This document shows positions 6,878-13,320 of a DNA stretch of 16,806 nucleotides, piece after piece; within the stretch, counting starts at the first letter, position 1, and each line of letters opens with the position of its first letter. The position numbers were made by a program, and so were the translations under genes. The notes beneath the pieces are model-generated. The model was given only the letters and a program-made list of their open reading frames with translations. It was not told where the DNA came from and ran no database searches. Source of the DNA: Nocardioidaceae bacterium (lineage in GTDB: Bacteria > Actinomycetota > Actinomycetes > Propionibacteriales > Nocardioidaceae); the NCBI GenBank assembly GCA_020438665.1, contig JAGQUE010000295.1:1-16806 (forward strand), written 5' to 3'.

Positions 6878-7417
6878 TCAGTTGGGATCGACGGGGCCGC
6901 GGAGGCCTGCTCGCTGGACGACTCGCTGGATCGCGAGGTCGCGGCTCCTCGGACGCGCCACATACCGGATTTCGCGCAGTCCTTGGTCCTGCGCGGCAGA
7001 CTCGAAGATGAAGTGGCCGAACCCTAGTAGGCGGCCATGCAGCGGCCGTGTGAGCGATATGTCGAGGATCCGCGTCAACGGCATCGTCGCCACATGTTGA
7101 GTAAGTACGCCGTTGACCCGGAACACTCGCATATTGGTGACGACGAACCTGTCGCGGCTCTCTCGCAGCCAAAGCCAGACCGCGCGCAGCACCAGCGCGG
7201 CGGCGGCTATGAGTGGTAGCCACGCGAAATTCATTGGCACGAAGACGGCTGCCACGAGGGCGGCGAGTGCCGCGACAGCGCAGGTGCAAGCGCGAAGATA
7301 CGCAAACCAGTGTCGGGTGATCTCATCGACGACTACTTCCCCCTCGTCACGAAGCAGGTGCCGGTCGATGCGCGGGTCGCGGATCCTGCGGACGAAGCCG
7401 CGCGATGGGCGTTTCAC
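6878..7417 (-). CDS. Membrane protein with bacterial PH-like (bPH2/YdbS-type) domain
   Basis: This 179-aa protein has a basic N-terminus, two adjacent transmembrane segments (~37-60 and ~64-84) and then a bacterial pleckstrin-homology-like domain (~88-150). The domain shows the typical DRFVVTNMRVFRVNGVLTQ opening and the MPLTRILDISL motif. Proteins of this type sit in the cytoplasmic membrane with the PH domain inside; some resist or assist surface and secretion processes, but no single role is established. The GTG at 7417 is preferred: an upstream start at 7543 would add an Arg-rich segment and overlap the preceding gene. It is the last gene of the operon, 43 nt after the probable immunity gene, and could form part of the membrane assembly. 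Confidence 0.8.
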   Translation of the reverse strand: MKRPSRGFVRRIRDPRIDRHLLRDEGEVVVDEITRHWFAYLRACTCAVAALAALVAAVFVPMNFAWLPLIAAAALVLRAVWLWLRESRDRFVVTNMRVFRVNGVLTQHVATMPLTRILDISLTRPLHGRLLGFGHFIFESAAQDQGLREIRYVARPRSRDLAIQRVVQRAGLRGPVDPN

Positions 7418-7460
7418 CTGGCTACACAGTTTGCGTCGCCGTGCACGCGGACGTGCCCGA

Positions 7461-7727
7461 TCACTCGAACAAGGCCGGATCCGTTCGCCGACCTTCGCTG
7501 AAGGCAGCTTGGTGCTCTTCGGGAGCCACTTGCGAGGTCGCAAACAGGAACGAACCGTCGGGGGAGACGACTACCGCCGACCCGCCACGAGCAGGCTGGT
7601 AGATGTAGTAGGCGTCGAGAGCCTCCAGGTACTCCACGTTCTGCTTGGCGTCGAACGTAGTTTGGCCGAGGTAACGTCCTGCCACCTCGATCGCCTTGGC
7701 GCGGCGTTCGTCGTTCTTTTCGGTCAC
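7461..7727 (-). CDS. Probable immunity protein to the papain-fold toxin
   Basis: This is an 88-aa soluble protein starting at GTG (VTEKNDERRA) behind AAAGGAG. An N-terminal helix (AKAIEVAGRYL) is followed by strands and the segment YYIYQPARGGSAVVVSPDGS, ending TDPALF. This pattern resembles small YrhB/Imm35-type immunity proteins, in which a helix precedes a sheet with a hydrophobic strand and a PDG turn; the match is only by eye. The stronger argument is position: it starts 19 nt after the toxin stop on the same transcript, as cognate immunity genes do. The open frame extends 63 codons upstream into the toxin gene, but that part has no ribosome binding site and is a shadow. Confidence 0.65.
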   Translation of the reverse strand: MTEKNDERRAKAIEVAGRYLGQTTFDAKQNVEYLEALDAYYIYQPARGGSAVVVSPDGSFLFATSQVAPEEHQAAFSEGRRTDPALFE

Positions 7728-7737
7728 TTTCGAACAA

Positions 7738-7744
7738 CTCCTTT
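7738..7744 (-). promoter_or_regulatory. Ribosome binding site fixing immunity-gene start
   Basis: AAAGGAG on the minus strand lies 10 nt before the GTG at 7727 and 2 nt after the toxin stop codon. It decides the start of the immunity gene and explains its coupling to the toxin gene. Confidence 0.75.
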
Positions 7745-7746
7745 GC

Positions 7747-8517
7747 TCATAGCCCAGCGTCCCAGTTCGTGACGGGATACCTCGGTGAGCCATACTCAGG
7801 TGGCCAACCACTGATGGTGCCTGACTGGCCATCGATAGCGACCACCCGGTTTCCGTCGTAGTATGCGTTGAACCAGTGTCCCGACGACCCTTTACGATCG
7901 ATTCCGATGACGGCATGGGACCCAGGACCTGCAGCGATCAGCGCAGCCTCGATGTCAGCTGGTGACATGGGAACCTGCCGCTTGCCGGTCGCTGCTTCCA
8001 TCTCCGAGATCGAAAGGGTTCCAAGCCCCGCCGGCCCGCTTGGCCCACCCTGGAGACGGTCGTACACAGCACGCGCACAATTCCCGCAGTTGACTGATCG
8101 AGGGTCGTAGGGGTCGCCTGTGTAACCGGGGTTGATCTCGCCGAGCCAACCCTCGATCTCACTGAGGGAGGGAACTTGTTGCGCCGTCGGTGCCTCGCTA
8201 GCGGCCTGGTCGGCGCTGGGCGTCCCTCCGGCCCCACCATTGCCCCCGACGGTGCGCTGGACGAAGGCTTGGCCCTCGCTGCTTGCAGCAGTGAGCGCTT
8301 GGGCGGCGCGACCGCAGTGCTGGGCAGCTGCACTGAGTGCGGCAGAGGTCCTGGCCAGGGCAGCGGCGCCCTCGCCGTCCGCGGAGCGCGCTGTAGCGGC
8401 TGCGTTCGCTGCCGCGCGATTGTAGGCTTGGCTCTTTGCGTGAAGCTCGTGGGCCATTCTCACGATGTCGCCATTGATCGAGCTGAGGTTCTCGCACAGC
8501 GCCTCGAGGTCGGACAT
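7747..8517 (-). CDS. Polymorphic-type toxin: helical N-terminus plus papain-fold (glutamine deamidase-like) C-terminus
   Basis: This is a 256-aa protein. Residues 1-90 form an Ala-rich helical bundle of WXG100/ESX-substrate size. Residues 91-120 are a Gly/Ala/Pro linker. Residues 121-256 match the papain-fold toxin 1 (Tox-PL, glutamine deamidase) family: EINPGYTG opening, NCGNCARAVYDRL (C144, C147; C147 the likely nucleophile), GHWFNAYYDG (H214) and VVAIDGQSG (D229, Q231). All three catalytic positions are present, so the enzyme looks intact. Family members deamidate or cleave target proteins in recipient or host cells. The ATG at 8517 is chosen because AAGGCG lies just upstream and the preceding 53-aa gene ends 8 nt before it; earlier ATGs in this frame (8553, 8574) lie inside that gene and lack ribosome sites. 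No signal peptide is present. Confidence 0.85.
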   Translation of the reverse strand: MSDLEALCENLSSINGDIVRMAHELHAKSQAYNRAAANAAATARSADGEGAAALARTSAALSAAAQHCGRAAQALTAASSEGQAFVQRTVGGNGGAGGTPSADQAASEAPTAQQVPSLSEIEGWLGEINPGYTGDPYDPRSVNCGNCARAVYDRLQGGPSGPAGLGTLSISEMEAATGKRQVPMSPADIEAALIAAGPGSHAVIGIDRKGSSGHWFNAYYDGNRVVAIDGQSGTISGWPPEYGSPRYPVTNWDAGL

Positions 8518-8556
8518 AGCTCGCCTTAGTAGTTCTTGCCGTGGGTCGGACATAGC
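8508..8556. repeat. 13-bp direct repeat around the toxin start
   Basis: GCTATGTCCGACC (minus strand) occurs at 8508-8520, where it contains the chosen toxin start, and at 8544-8556 inside the 53-aa gene. The copies are 36 bp apart and in the same reading frame, so the upstream ATG mimics the real start and can mislead gene callers. It may be a relic of a small duplication. Confidence 0.75.
8522..8527 (-). promoter_or_regulatory. Ribosome binding site of the toxin gene
   Basis: AAGGCG (minus strand) overlaps the TAA stop of the 53-aa gene and lies 4 nt before the ATG at 8517. It supports the short toxin start and coupled translation of the two genes. Confidence 0.6.
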
Positions 8557-8687
8557 CAGCCGTGGCGGTTGCATGCTGAGTTGCACTGGGTCAGCCAACT
8601 GCCGCCGGTTCCCTTGCACACCTCACACCGGTCCATCCGCACCTTCTTCTTGCAACGCGGGCACCAGACGTCCTTCGTGACCGCCAT
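8526..8687 (-). CDS. 53-aa Cys-rich protein with DnaJ-type CxxCxGxG motif
   Basis: ATG at 8687 encodes 53 residues and ends in TAA at 8526. It contains WCPRCKKK (C9, C12), CEVCKGTG (C21, C24) and then C35, C39, H42, C46, H49, enough ligands for two zinc ions. CEVCKGTG fits the CxxCxGxG repeat of the DnaJ cysteine-rich domain exactly, although DnaJ carries four such repeats and this has one plus a plain CxxC. AAGGAG lies 8 nt upstream, giving strong support for translation. It sits directly before the toxin gene. Given the Hsp70/J-like/GrpE genes in the same operon, it may supply a substrate-binding zinc module to the chaperone or act as a toxin-specific adaptor (inference). An unrelated zinc ribbon is the alternative. 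Confidence 0.8.
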   Translation of the reverse strand: MAVTKDVWCPRCKKKVRMDRCEVCKGTGGSWLTQCNSACNRHGWLCPTHGKNY

Positions 8688-8695
8688 GTGTGGAT

Positions 8696-8701
8696 CTCCT
8701 T
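8696..8701 (-). promoter_or_regulatory. Strong ribosome binding site of the 53-aa gene
   Basis: AAGGAG on the minus strand lies 8 nt before the ATG at 8687 and is the main evidence that this short ORF is translated. Confidence 0.8.
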
Positions 8702-8762
8702 CGCAGGACTCGATTGGGTGCTGGGTCGAGCGTCGACAGGAACCTGGGCCCTCTAGGCGCGA

Positions 8763-9065
8763 CTATGCGCGGCTGATCGATGTGACGGTAAGACCGCATT
8801 CGGATGCGACGCTGTGGATCTCTTGCTCGATCAGTTCGAGCAGTTCCTCATCACCTACCGCGTGACAGTTGACGAGAGAGACCTCGACGGTGCTGGCACC
8901 GGTCGAACCGATTCGCGTGAAGTGGTCGGCGGTCTCGGGCATCGGCCCATCAGTGGCTGACACCTCGACACACGCGCCCCCGCTGGCCGCCACGTGTGGC
9001 GTAGCCGAGCTCACGGGCTTCACCCCGTCGCTGGATGTTCGGCTGCGGTTCGAGAAGATCCCCAT
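8763..9065 (-). CDS. 100-aa hypothetical protein in the chaperone-FtsK operon
   Basis: This protein has 100 residues and no recognised family. The first ~45 residues are Ser/Thr/Ala-rich and probably disordered. The second half looks like a compact alpha/beta unit: a strand (STVEVSLVNCHAV), a strongly acidic helix (GDEELLELIEQEIHSVASE) and a final strand (LTVTSISRA). The ATG at 9065 follows the upstream stop by 14 nt without a good Shine-Dalgarno, so coupled translation is likely. Its place between the WXG100-sized gene and the toxin module suggests an export adaptor, a chaperone or a second secreted protein; nothing in the sequence decides among these. Confidence 0.7.
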   Translation of the reverse strand: MGIFSNRSRTSSDGVKPVSSATPHVAASGGACVEVSATDGPMPETADHFTRIGSTGASTVEVSLVNCHAVGDEELLELIEQEIHSVASECGLTVTSISRA

Positions 9066-9079
9066 TTGCTGTGACGCGA

Positions 9080-9340
9080 TCAGAGCGACGCGGCGTAGGA
9101 GCTGGCTGCGGCGGCTGCCTGCTGGAGCGCTGCGATCGCGGCGTCGACCTGCTTCTCCGCTGCTTGTAGCGTCTGAATCATCTTCTGGTCGACCTGCTGT
9201 GCGCTGCCGCCGATCGTCGCGGAGACCTGGCCGACGGACTGCGAGAACTTGCTCTTGAATCCGCTCAGTCCCTGGGCGGTGGTCTTGGCGTCGTTGCCGA
9301 TGGAGTTGATCTGCTGCTTGAGTTGGGCGAGTTGGGACAT
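9080..9340 (-). CDS. WXG100-sized helical protein lacking the WXG motif
   Basis: This 86-aa protein appears to be two amphipathic helices (MSQLAQLKQQINSIGNDAKT..., then VDQKMIQTLQAAEKQVDAA...) joined near residues 43-46 by IGGS, with an Ala-rich C-terminal helix. Length, helical hairpin shape and position beside an FtsK/SpoIIIE ATPase match ESX/WXG100 substrates. The WXG turn is replaced by IGGS and no YxxxD/E export signal is obvious (the end is SSYAASL), so the relation is structural at best. AAGGAG lies 12 nt upstream, slightly far. It is 19 nt downstream of the tail-anchored protein gene. Confidence 0.75.
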   Translation of the reverse strand: MSQLAQLKQQINSIGNDAKTTAQGLSGFKSKFSQSVGQVSATIGGSAQQVDQKMIQTLQAAEKQVDAAIAALQQAAAAASSYAASL

Positions 9341-9359
9341 GGTGGTTCGGTTCTCCTTC

Positions 9360-9896
9360 TTAGAGGGCTATTACGAGGATCACGATGAGCAGGAGGAGTG
9401 CGAGCGCTGCGACAGCCGCAATGCGGATCATGCGGTTGCGGAGTTCTGCGGCTGCGGCCGCTCGTTGTGCGGCTTCGCGGGCGAGGCGTTCGCGCTCTGA
9501 GGCGTCGCGGGCCTTGCGTTCGTTCTCAGCCTCTTGCCGCTGAATGTGGTCCTGGACCGCTTGACGCAGTTGATTGACAGCCTGGGCTAGTGCCGCTTGC
9601 GCCTTCGAGACGTCGTCGCGGGTTGCCGTCGCTTCGGTTGCGCTGGCTCGGATCTGGGGTGGCACCAAGTTGGACATGCTCAGCGGCTCCAGCGCACTCC
9701 TCGCGGCAGACAGTTGCGACTCAACAAACCCGAGTGCGGACGTCGCGGTTGCGTCGGCTGCCTTCACTGCCTGATCGGCGAGGCCCGCAGCATGGCTTTG
9801 CGTCTGCTTCGCTCGCTCGAGGTCGGCAGCTGTTTGGGCGGGGAGATCGCGGAGCGTGTTGAGAGCACGGCGGTAGTCGTCGTAGTTGCGGTTCAT
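9360..9896 (-). CDS. Tail-anchored coiled-coil membrane protein
   Basis: This 178-aa protein is almost entirely helical. Residues ~20-115 are Ala/Gln-rich amphipathic helices. Residues ~116-156 are a highly charged coiled coil (QRQEAENERKARDASERERL). Residues ~158-178 form one hydrophobic segment (IAAVAALALLLLIVILVIAL) that ends the protein, making it C-terminally anchored with its bulk in the cytoplasm. The ATG overlaps the FtsK stop by 4 nt (ATGA), so it is probably made in step with the ATPase. Because the FtsK-like protein here has no transmembrane segment, this protein is a good candidate for its membrane tether (inference). The N-terminal helical region could alternatively be a WXG100-like fold. 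Confidence 0.8.
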   Translation of the reverse strand: MNRNYDDYRRALNTLRDLPAQTAADLERAKQTQSHAAGLADQAVKAADATATSALGFVESQLSAARSALEPLSMSNLVPPQIRASATEATATRDDVSKAQAALAQAVNQLRQAVQDHIQRQEAENERKARDASERERLAREAAQRAAAAAELRNRMIRIAAVAALALLLLIVILVIAL

Positions 9897-12787
9897 CGGC
9901 GCTCCCGTGCTTCCCTTAGCTCCTCGATGTCATTCTCAGAGAGCGCGCCGAAGGGAACGAATACGAGTGGGTCACTCGCTTCTGCAACATCGCGCAGAAG
10001 CGCGCGGTTCGAGGGTGCGGCCCATTGCACGAATGGGCCGAGCAGGTCGATGACGTCCTGACTGCTCACCCGCAGGAGGACCATCGCATCGATCGTGCCG
10101 CTCGCCTCCATTCCGAGCTGGTCGTTGTAGCTGCGAACGTTGGCCCACCAGCCCAGCAGGTGGATCCCGAGTTGCGAGCCTTCACGCCACACGGTGTGGA
10201 GTGCGTCGATCGGCTGTGTGAAGGTCTCCTGGTTCAGTTGGCGCAGGTTTGGTGCGCGGTCCATTCCGAACGCGATGACGTAGACCGGGGAGGGGGCGGC
10301 ACCAGCGCGGCGCGTGGAGATCTCCCCGGCCAGCTGGGAAATGGTTGGGATCAACTGGTCCGGGCCTGCCATCTCCGCCTCGTGCCCGAGTGCCTGGATC
10401 GCCTCCTTGAGGCGAAGGACGACGGCCTGGTCGGGGCTCTTGGCTGCCAGCAGATTCAGTATGAGGAACCGGGCTGATCCCGGCTCCCGCAGGTAGGCCA
10501 AGGATGTTGCGGCGGATTGCAGAAGTACGGCGCCCGCGGCGTTGTCCGTGTCGGCGGCGCTGTCGCCGGCACCGACGATGCTCAGATGGCGTCCGCTCTC
10601 AGCGGGCAAGGGGATTGCGACCGGCTTGGGCCTCACGGCGACCGGAAGTCCGAGAAGGGCTGCGGGTTCGTCGCCGTGTTCGCGGGCCGCGGCCATTGTC
10701 GTCACGAGATCTGCCGCTGCGGCGCCGTTGAAGACGCTCGGGCGCGGCACATCGGGGCTTCGTTGTGCGAGGAGTTTCCGAAGGTCGGCCAGTTCGCTGG
10801 GGTCAGCCAGCGCAACTACGGACCGGCGGTTGCCTTCGACCTGGCCGAAGTCTGTGTTGACGATCAGCTCACCTCTGTAGCGAAGTCGCGACGCCTCGGT
10901 GTTCTGCTGGTCCAGCACTGCGCGCGATTCGCCCGCGGAGTTCTTGAGGGCCAGCCGGATGGGGAACTGCGCGAAGATGCCGTCCTGCTTGGAGAGCATG
11001 GCGGTGATGCCGGACAGGGTTTGGGAAGCTAGGACCAGGTGGATGCCGTAGGCGCGGCCTTTCTTGGCGAGTCGCTCGAGATTGAGCAGCGCGGCCTTGG
11101 TGAGTTCGTCGTCTTCCTCGAAAAGCACCTGAAACTCGTCGATGACAACGACGATGCGCGGCATCTGAGCCGTAGGCTGCTGCTTGCGGTACCGGGTGAT
11201 GTTGTCCCCGAAGGGGCGAATGATCGCTGCCCGACGCTCGAACTCGTTCACCAAGTGTTGCAAGACGGCCGCACCGTAGGACCGGTCGCTCTCGAGACCT
11301 AGGACGCGTGCGTGGGGTAGCCAGCCCTGCTGCCCGGGATGGGGTGCCAGGGGATAGAGCGTGACGCCGTCTTTGAAGTCCAGGAGGTAGAGCTCTAGTT
11401 CTTCGGGCGAGTACCTCACGGCCCAGCTGTGGACCATCACCATGAGTAGGTTGGACTTGCCTTGGCCAACAGCGCCGCTGACCAGGATGTTGTGTCGCTG
11501 TTCACGCTCGTCGCCAACCGTGATCTCAACGGGTTGATGGCCGGCTCGACCGATGATGGCCGTGAGGCGTTCGGCGCTCGACTCTTGCCAGTGTCCTGCG
11601 GGCGGAGGCTGGAGTTCGCTGAAGCTGATCTTCGGCGCGGCGGCGTCCTTGGCTCGCTCCTGGAGTGTGTCGATCGCGGGCTCGATGACGGCCAAGCTGG
11701 GGGCGGTGCCCGCCTCAATGGTGAAGCCCTCCAGACCGCCGACCGTGTTCGTCGCGCCCAGGTGCATGACCGTGGCGTGGGTGTAGAGGTCCTCGGGGGA
11801 TACGTCGTCGGCTTTGGCCGTGGTGTCGTGGTGAAGGAGGAAGCTGATTCCGCAGGCGGGCCCGGTGCGCATCAGTGTGCGCAGAAGGGCGTGCGTGCGG
11901 TCATCGAAGCCGACGGGGTAGTTGAGGAGGACGACCAGGCGGTACCGCTCGATCGGCTGGCGGGCGTCGTTGCGGAACTCGCCGAGGGTCGTTGGAACGC
12001 CCTCGTACATCTCCGAGATTCGGCGCACGTCGCGTGAGAGTTCCTCGAGGAGGTCCCGGAGTTCGTCTGGTGCTGCGAGCGTCGGCGGCACTAGCTCGTC
12101 GCTGACCTGGCGAAGGGCGCTGAATGGCGCCGTCGTGCCACGTAGGTGCGGGTCGTAGGCGGCCAAGCTGAGCTGTCCAGCGCCTGTGCCTAGCAGTGAC
12201 CGGAGAACAGCATCTTGCACGATGCCGTCCACGGCCCGGTTGTCGCCGGGTGCGGCGATGACGATGTTGCCGTGGTCGAGGAGCGGCACGATGAGGGGCG
12301 CTGACGGGCCGCTTGCGGCGCCATCATCGGGGCGGAGGCCGCCGACGCGCACATAGTTGGCGGCATCGAGGATTCCCGCTGGCTGCTCTGCCGGTCTGAA
12401 GTTCTCCCAGGGCTCGCTGAGGACACCTGGAGCGAGGACGCCTGCTGCTGCCGCGACTTCTGAGACAGCGTGCGCTTGCGTCTGCTGTGCGACCTCGCGG
12501 AGCTGTTGTTGAAGTTGGATGCTCTGGGCGTTGGCGTGCTTTCGGGCCGTTTCTGCGTCGCGTCGCGCGGACTTCTGGTGCGCCGCGCTCACACTGGCTG
12601 TCTTGTTGGCGAGCCTGACAACGGAGGAGGCGGCCTCTTCGACCGTGAGTCCTCCGGATGGCGCCGGCGCGGCAGGAGGAGCCGGCGCGGGGTGCTCCGC
12701 GCGCAGTTGTGGAGTCGCCGCGGATGCGTCAGCGCGGCGGCGCCCTGCGCGTTCCTGGCCGGCGCCGCCGCTGTAGTTGCCTGTCAT
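9893..12787 (-). CDS. FtsK/SpoIIIE-type ATPase, type VII-secretion-like
   Basis: This is a 964-aa protein. Residues 1-45 are basic and Pro/Ala-rich; ~50-115 form a helical, coiled-coil-like region. Three ATPase-like modules follow. The first (~150-380) has lost Walker A (VIAAPGDNRAVD). The second is intact, with GAVGQGKS (438-445), LLDFKDGV (468-475), VVVIDE (546-551) and LASQT (586-590). The third (~690-960) is degenerate (SIVGAGDSAADT). A series of FtsK domains with only some active is the layout of EccC/EssC motors of type VII secretion, rather than DNA translocases with a gamma domain. Unlike EccC there is no N-terminal transmembrane region. Its ATG overlaps the grpE stop (ATGA), and its stop overlaps the next ATG. 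Likely role: energising export of the small helical proteins and toxin encoded downstream (inference). Confidence 0.93.
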   Translation of the reverse strand: MTGNYSGGAGQERAGRRRADASAATPQLRAEHPAPAPPAAPAPSGGLTVEEAASSVVRLANKTASVSAAHQKSARRDAETARKHANAQSIQLQQQLREVAQQTQAHAVSEVAAAAGVLAPGVLSEPWENFRPAEQPAGILDAANYVRVGGLRPDDGAASGPSAPLIVPLLDHGNIVIAAPGDNRAVDGIVQDAVLRSLLGTGAGQLSLAAYDPHLRGTTAPFSALRQVSDELVPPTLAAPDELRDLLEELSRDVRRISEMYEGVPTTLGEFRNDARQPIERYRLVVLLNYPVGFDDRTHALLRTLMRTGPACGISFLLHHDTTAKADDVSPEDLYTHATVMHLGATNTVGGLEGFTIEAGTAPSLAVIEPAIDTLQERAKDAAAPKISFSELQPPPAGHWQESSAERLTAIIGRAGHQPVEITVGDEREQRHNILVSGAVGQGKSNLLMVMVHSWAVRYSPEELELYLLDFKDGVTLYPLAPHPGQQGWLPHARVLGLESDRSYGAAVLQHLVNEFERRAAIIRPFGDNITRYRKQQPTAQMPRIVVVIDEFQVLFEEDDELTKAALLNLERLAKKGRAYGIHLVLASQTLSGITAMLSKQDGIFAQFPIRLALKNSAGESRAVLDQQNTEASRLRYRGELIVNTDFGQVEGNRRSVVALADPSELADLRKLLAQRSPDVPRPSVFNGAAAADLVTTMAAAREHGDEPAALLGLPVAVRPKPVAIPLPAESGRHLSIVGAGDSAADTDNAAGAVLLQSAATSLAYLREPGSARFLILNLLAAKSPDQAVVLRLKEAIQALGHEAEMAGPDQLIPTISQLAGEISTRRAGAAPSPVYVIAFGMDRAPNLRQLNQETFTQPIDALHTVWREGSQLGIHLLGWWANVRSYNDQLGMEASGTIDAMVLLRVSSQDVIDLLGPFVQWAAPSNRALLRDVAEASDPLVFVPFGALSENDIEELREARERR

Positions 12788-13317
12788 GGCGTCTCGGGAT
12801 CCTCGGTCTCGGATTGGTCCGTGCTGGCAGGGCCGGGAGCGGTCTGGCCGGTCGTTGCGGGTGCGGATGCCACCACCACCCGCTCGGGTCGCAGCAGTTT
12901 CGCTTCCCGGGTGTACCCGCGGCGGAGGACCTCGACGACCATGCCCGGGGCGTGGTCGTCACTGTCGACGGTGCGGACGGCCTCGTGGATGGCGGGGTCG
13001 AACTCCGGCCTACTTGGCACGGGGAGGACGGCGTGCCGTTCAAGAAGCTCGAGCAGTTCGTGGACGATGCTCTCCAGCACCACGTCGCCGTCCGAAGCTA
13101 GGCCTTCGACGCGATCGATCACCAGGAGCAGCTCACGGAAGATCGGGGCGAGCAGCTGGTCAGCCAGGCCTCCGCGGGCGAGCGCCAGTTGGCCGTAGAG
13201 CTCGTCGTACAGCCGGTTCTTGGCCTTGTCCTCAAGCAGCCTCCTCTGGAAGAGGTCACGTAGTTGCGTGACCTCTTCCAGCACGTCGGCAGCGCGGCTC
13301 CCCGCGTCCGCCTCCAT
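12784..13317 (-). CDS. grpE: GrpE-family nucleotide exchange factor
   Basis: This 177-aa protein has the GrpE layout. A long N-terminal helix (~15-50) precedes a four-helix region (LLAPIFRELLLVIDRVEGL, 55-73, then LESIVHELLELLERHAV), followed by the C-terminal beta domain with EFDPAIHEAV (105-114), PGMVVEVLRRGY (124-135) and LLRPERVVV. GrpE releases ADP from Hsp70 and resets its cycle. The usual acidic N-terminus is short, and a Pro/Thr-rich tail (~152-177) is added. It is one of three Hsp70-machine genes in a row, 3 nt after the J-like gene and overlapping the FtsK gene by 4 nt. It is therefore probably a dedicated exchange factor rather than the housekeeping GrpE. Codons 13-24 hold a perfect inverted repeat. 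Confidence 0.9.
   Translation of the reverse strand: MEADAGSRAADVLEEVTQLRDLFQRRLLEDKAKNRLYDELYGQLALARGGLADQLLAPIFRELLLVIDRVEGLASDGDVVLESIVHELLELLERHAVLPVPSRPEFDPAIHEAVRTVDSDDHAPGMVVEVLRRGYTREAKLLRPERVVVASAPATTGQTAPGPASTDQSETEDPETP
13246..13281. repeat. Perfect 15-bp-arm inverted repeat inside the start of grpE
   Basis: CTGGAAGAGGTCACG (13246-13260) and CGTGACCTCTTCCAG (13267-13281) are exact reverse complements separated by 6 nt (TAGTTG). The repeat spans codons 13-24 of grpE precisely and begins 36 nt after the first base of the ATG. In mRNA it would fold into a 15-bp hairpin with a 6-nt loop; as DNA it could be a dimer binding site. No T-run follows, and it is not CIRCE or HAIR by sequence. 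Confidence 0.9.
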
Positions 13318-13320
13318 GGA

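Noticed and set aside
7747..8619. Longer toxin starting upstream of 8517
   Set aside because: The added part overlaps the 53-aa Cys-rich gene, which has its own strong ribosome site; no ribosome site precedes the upstream ATGs.
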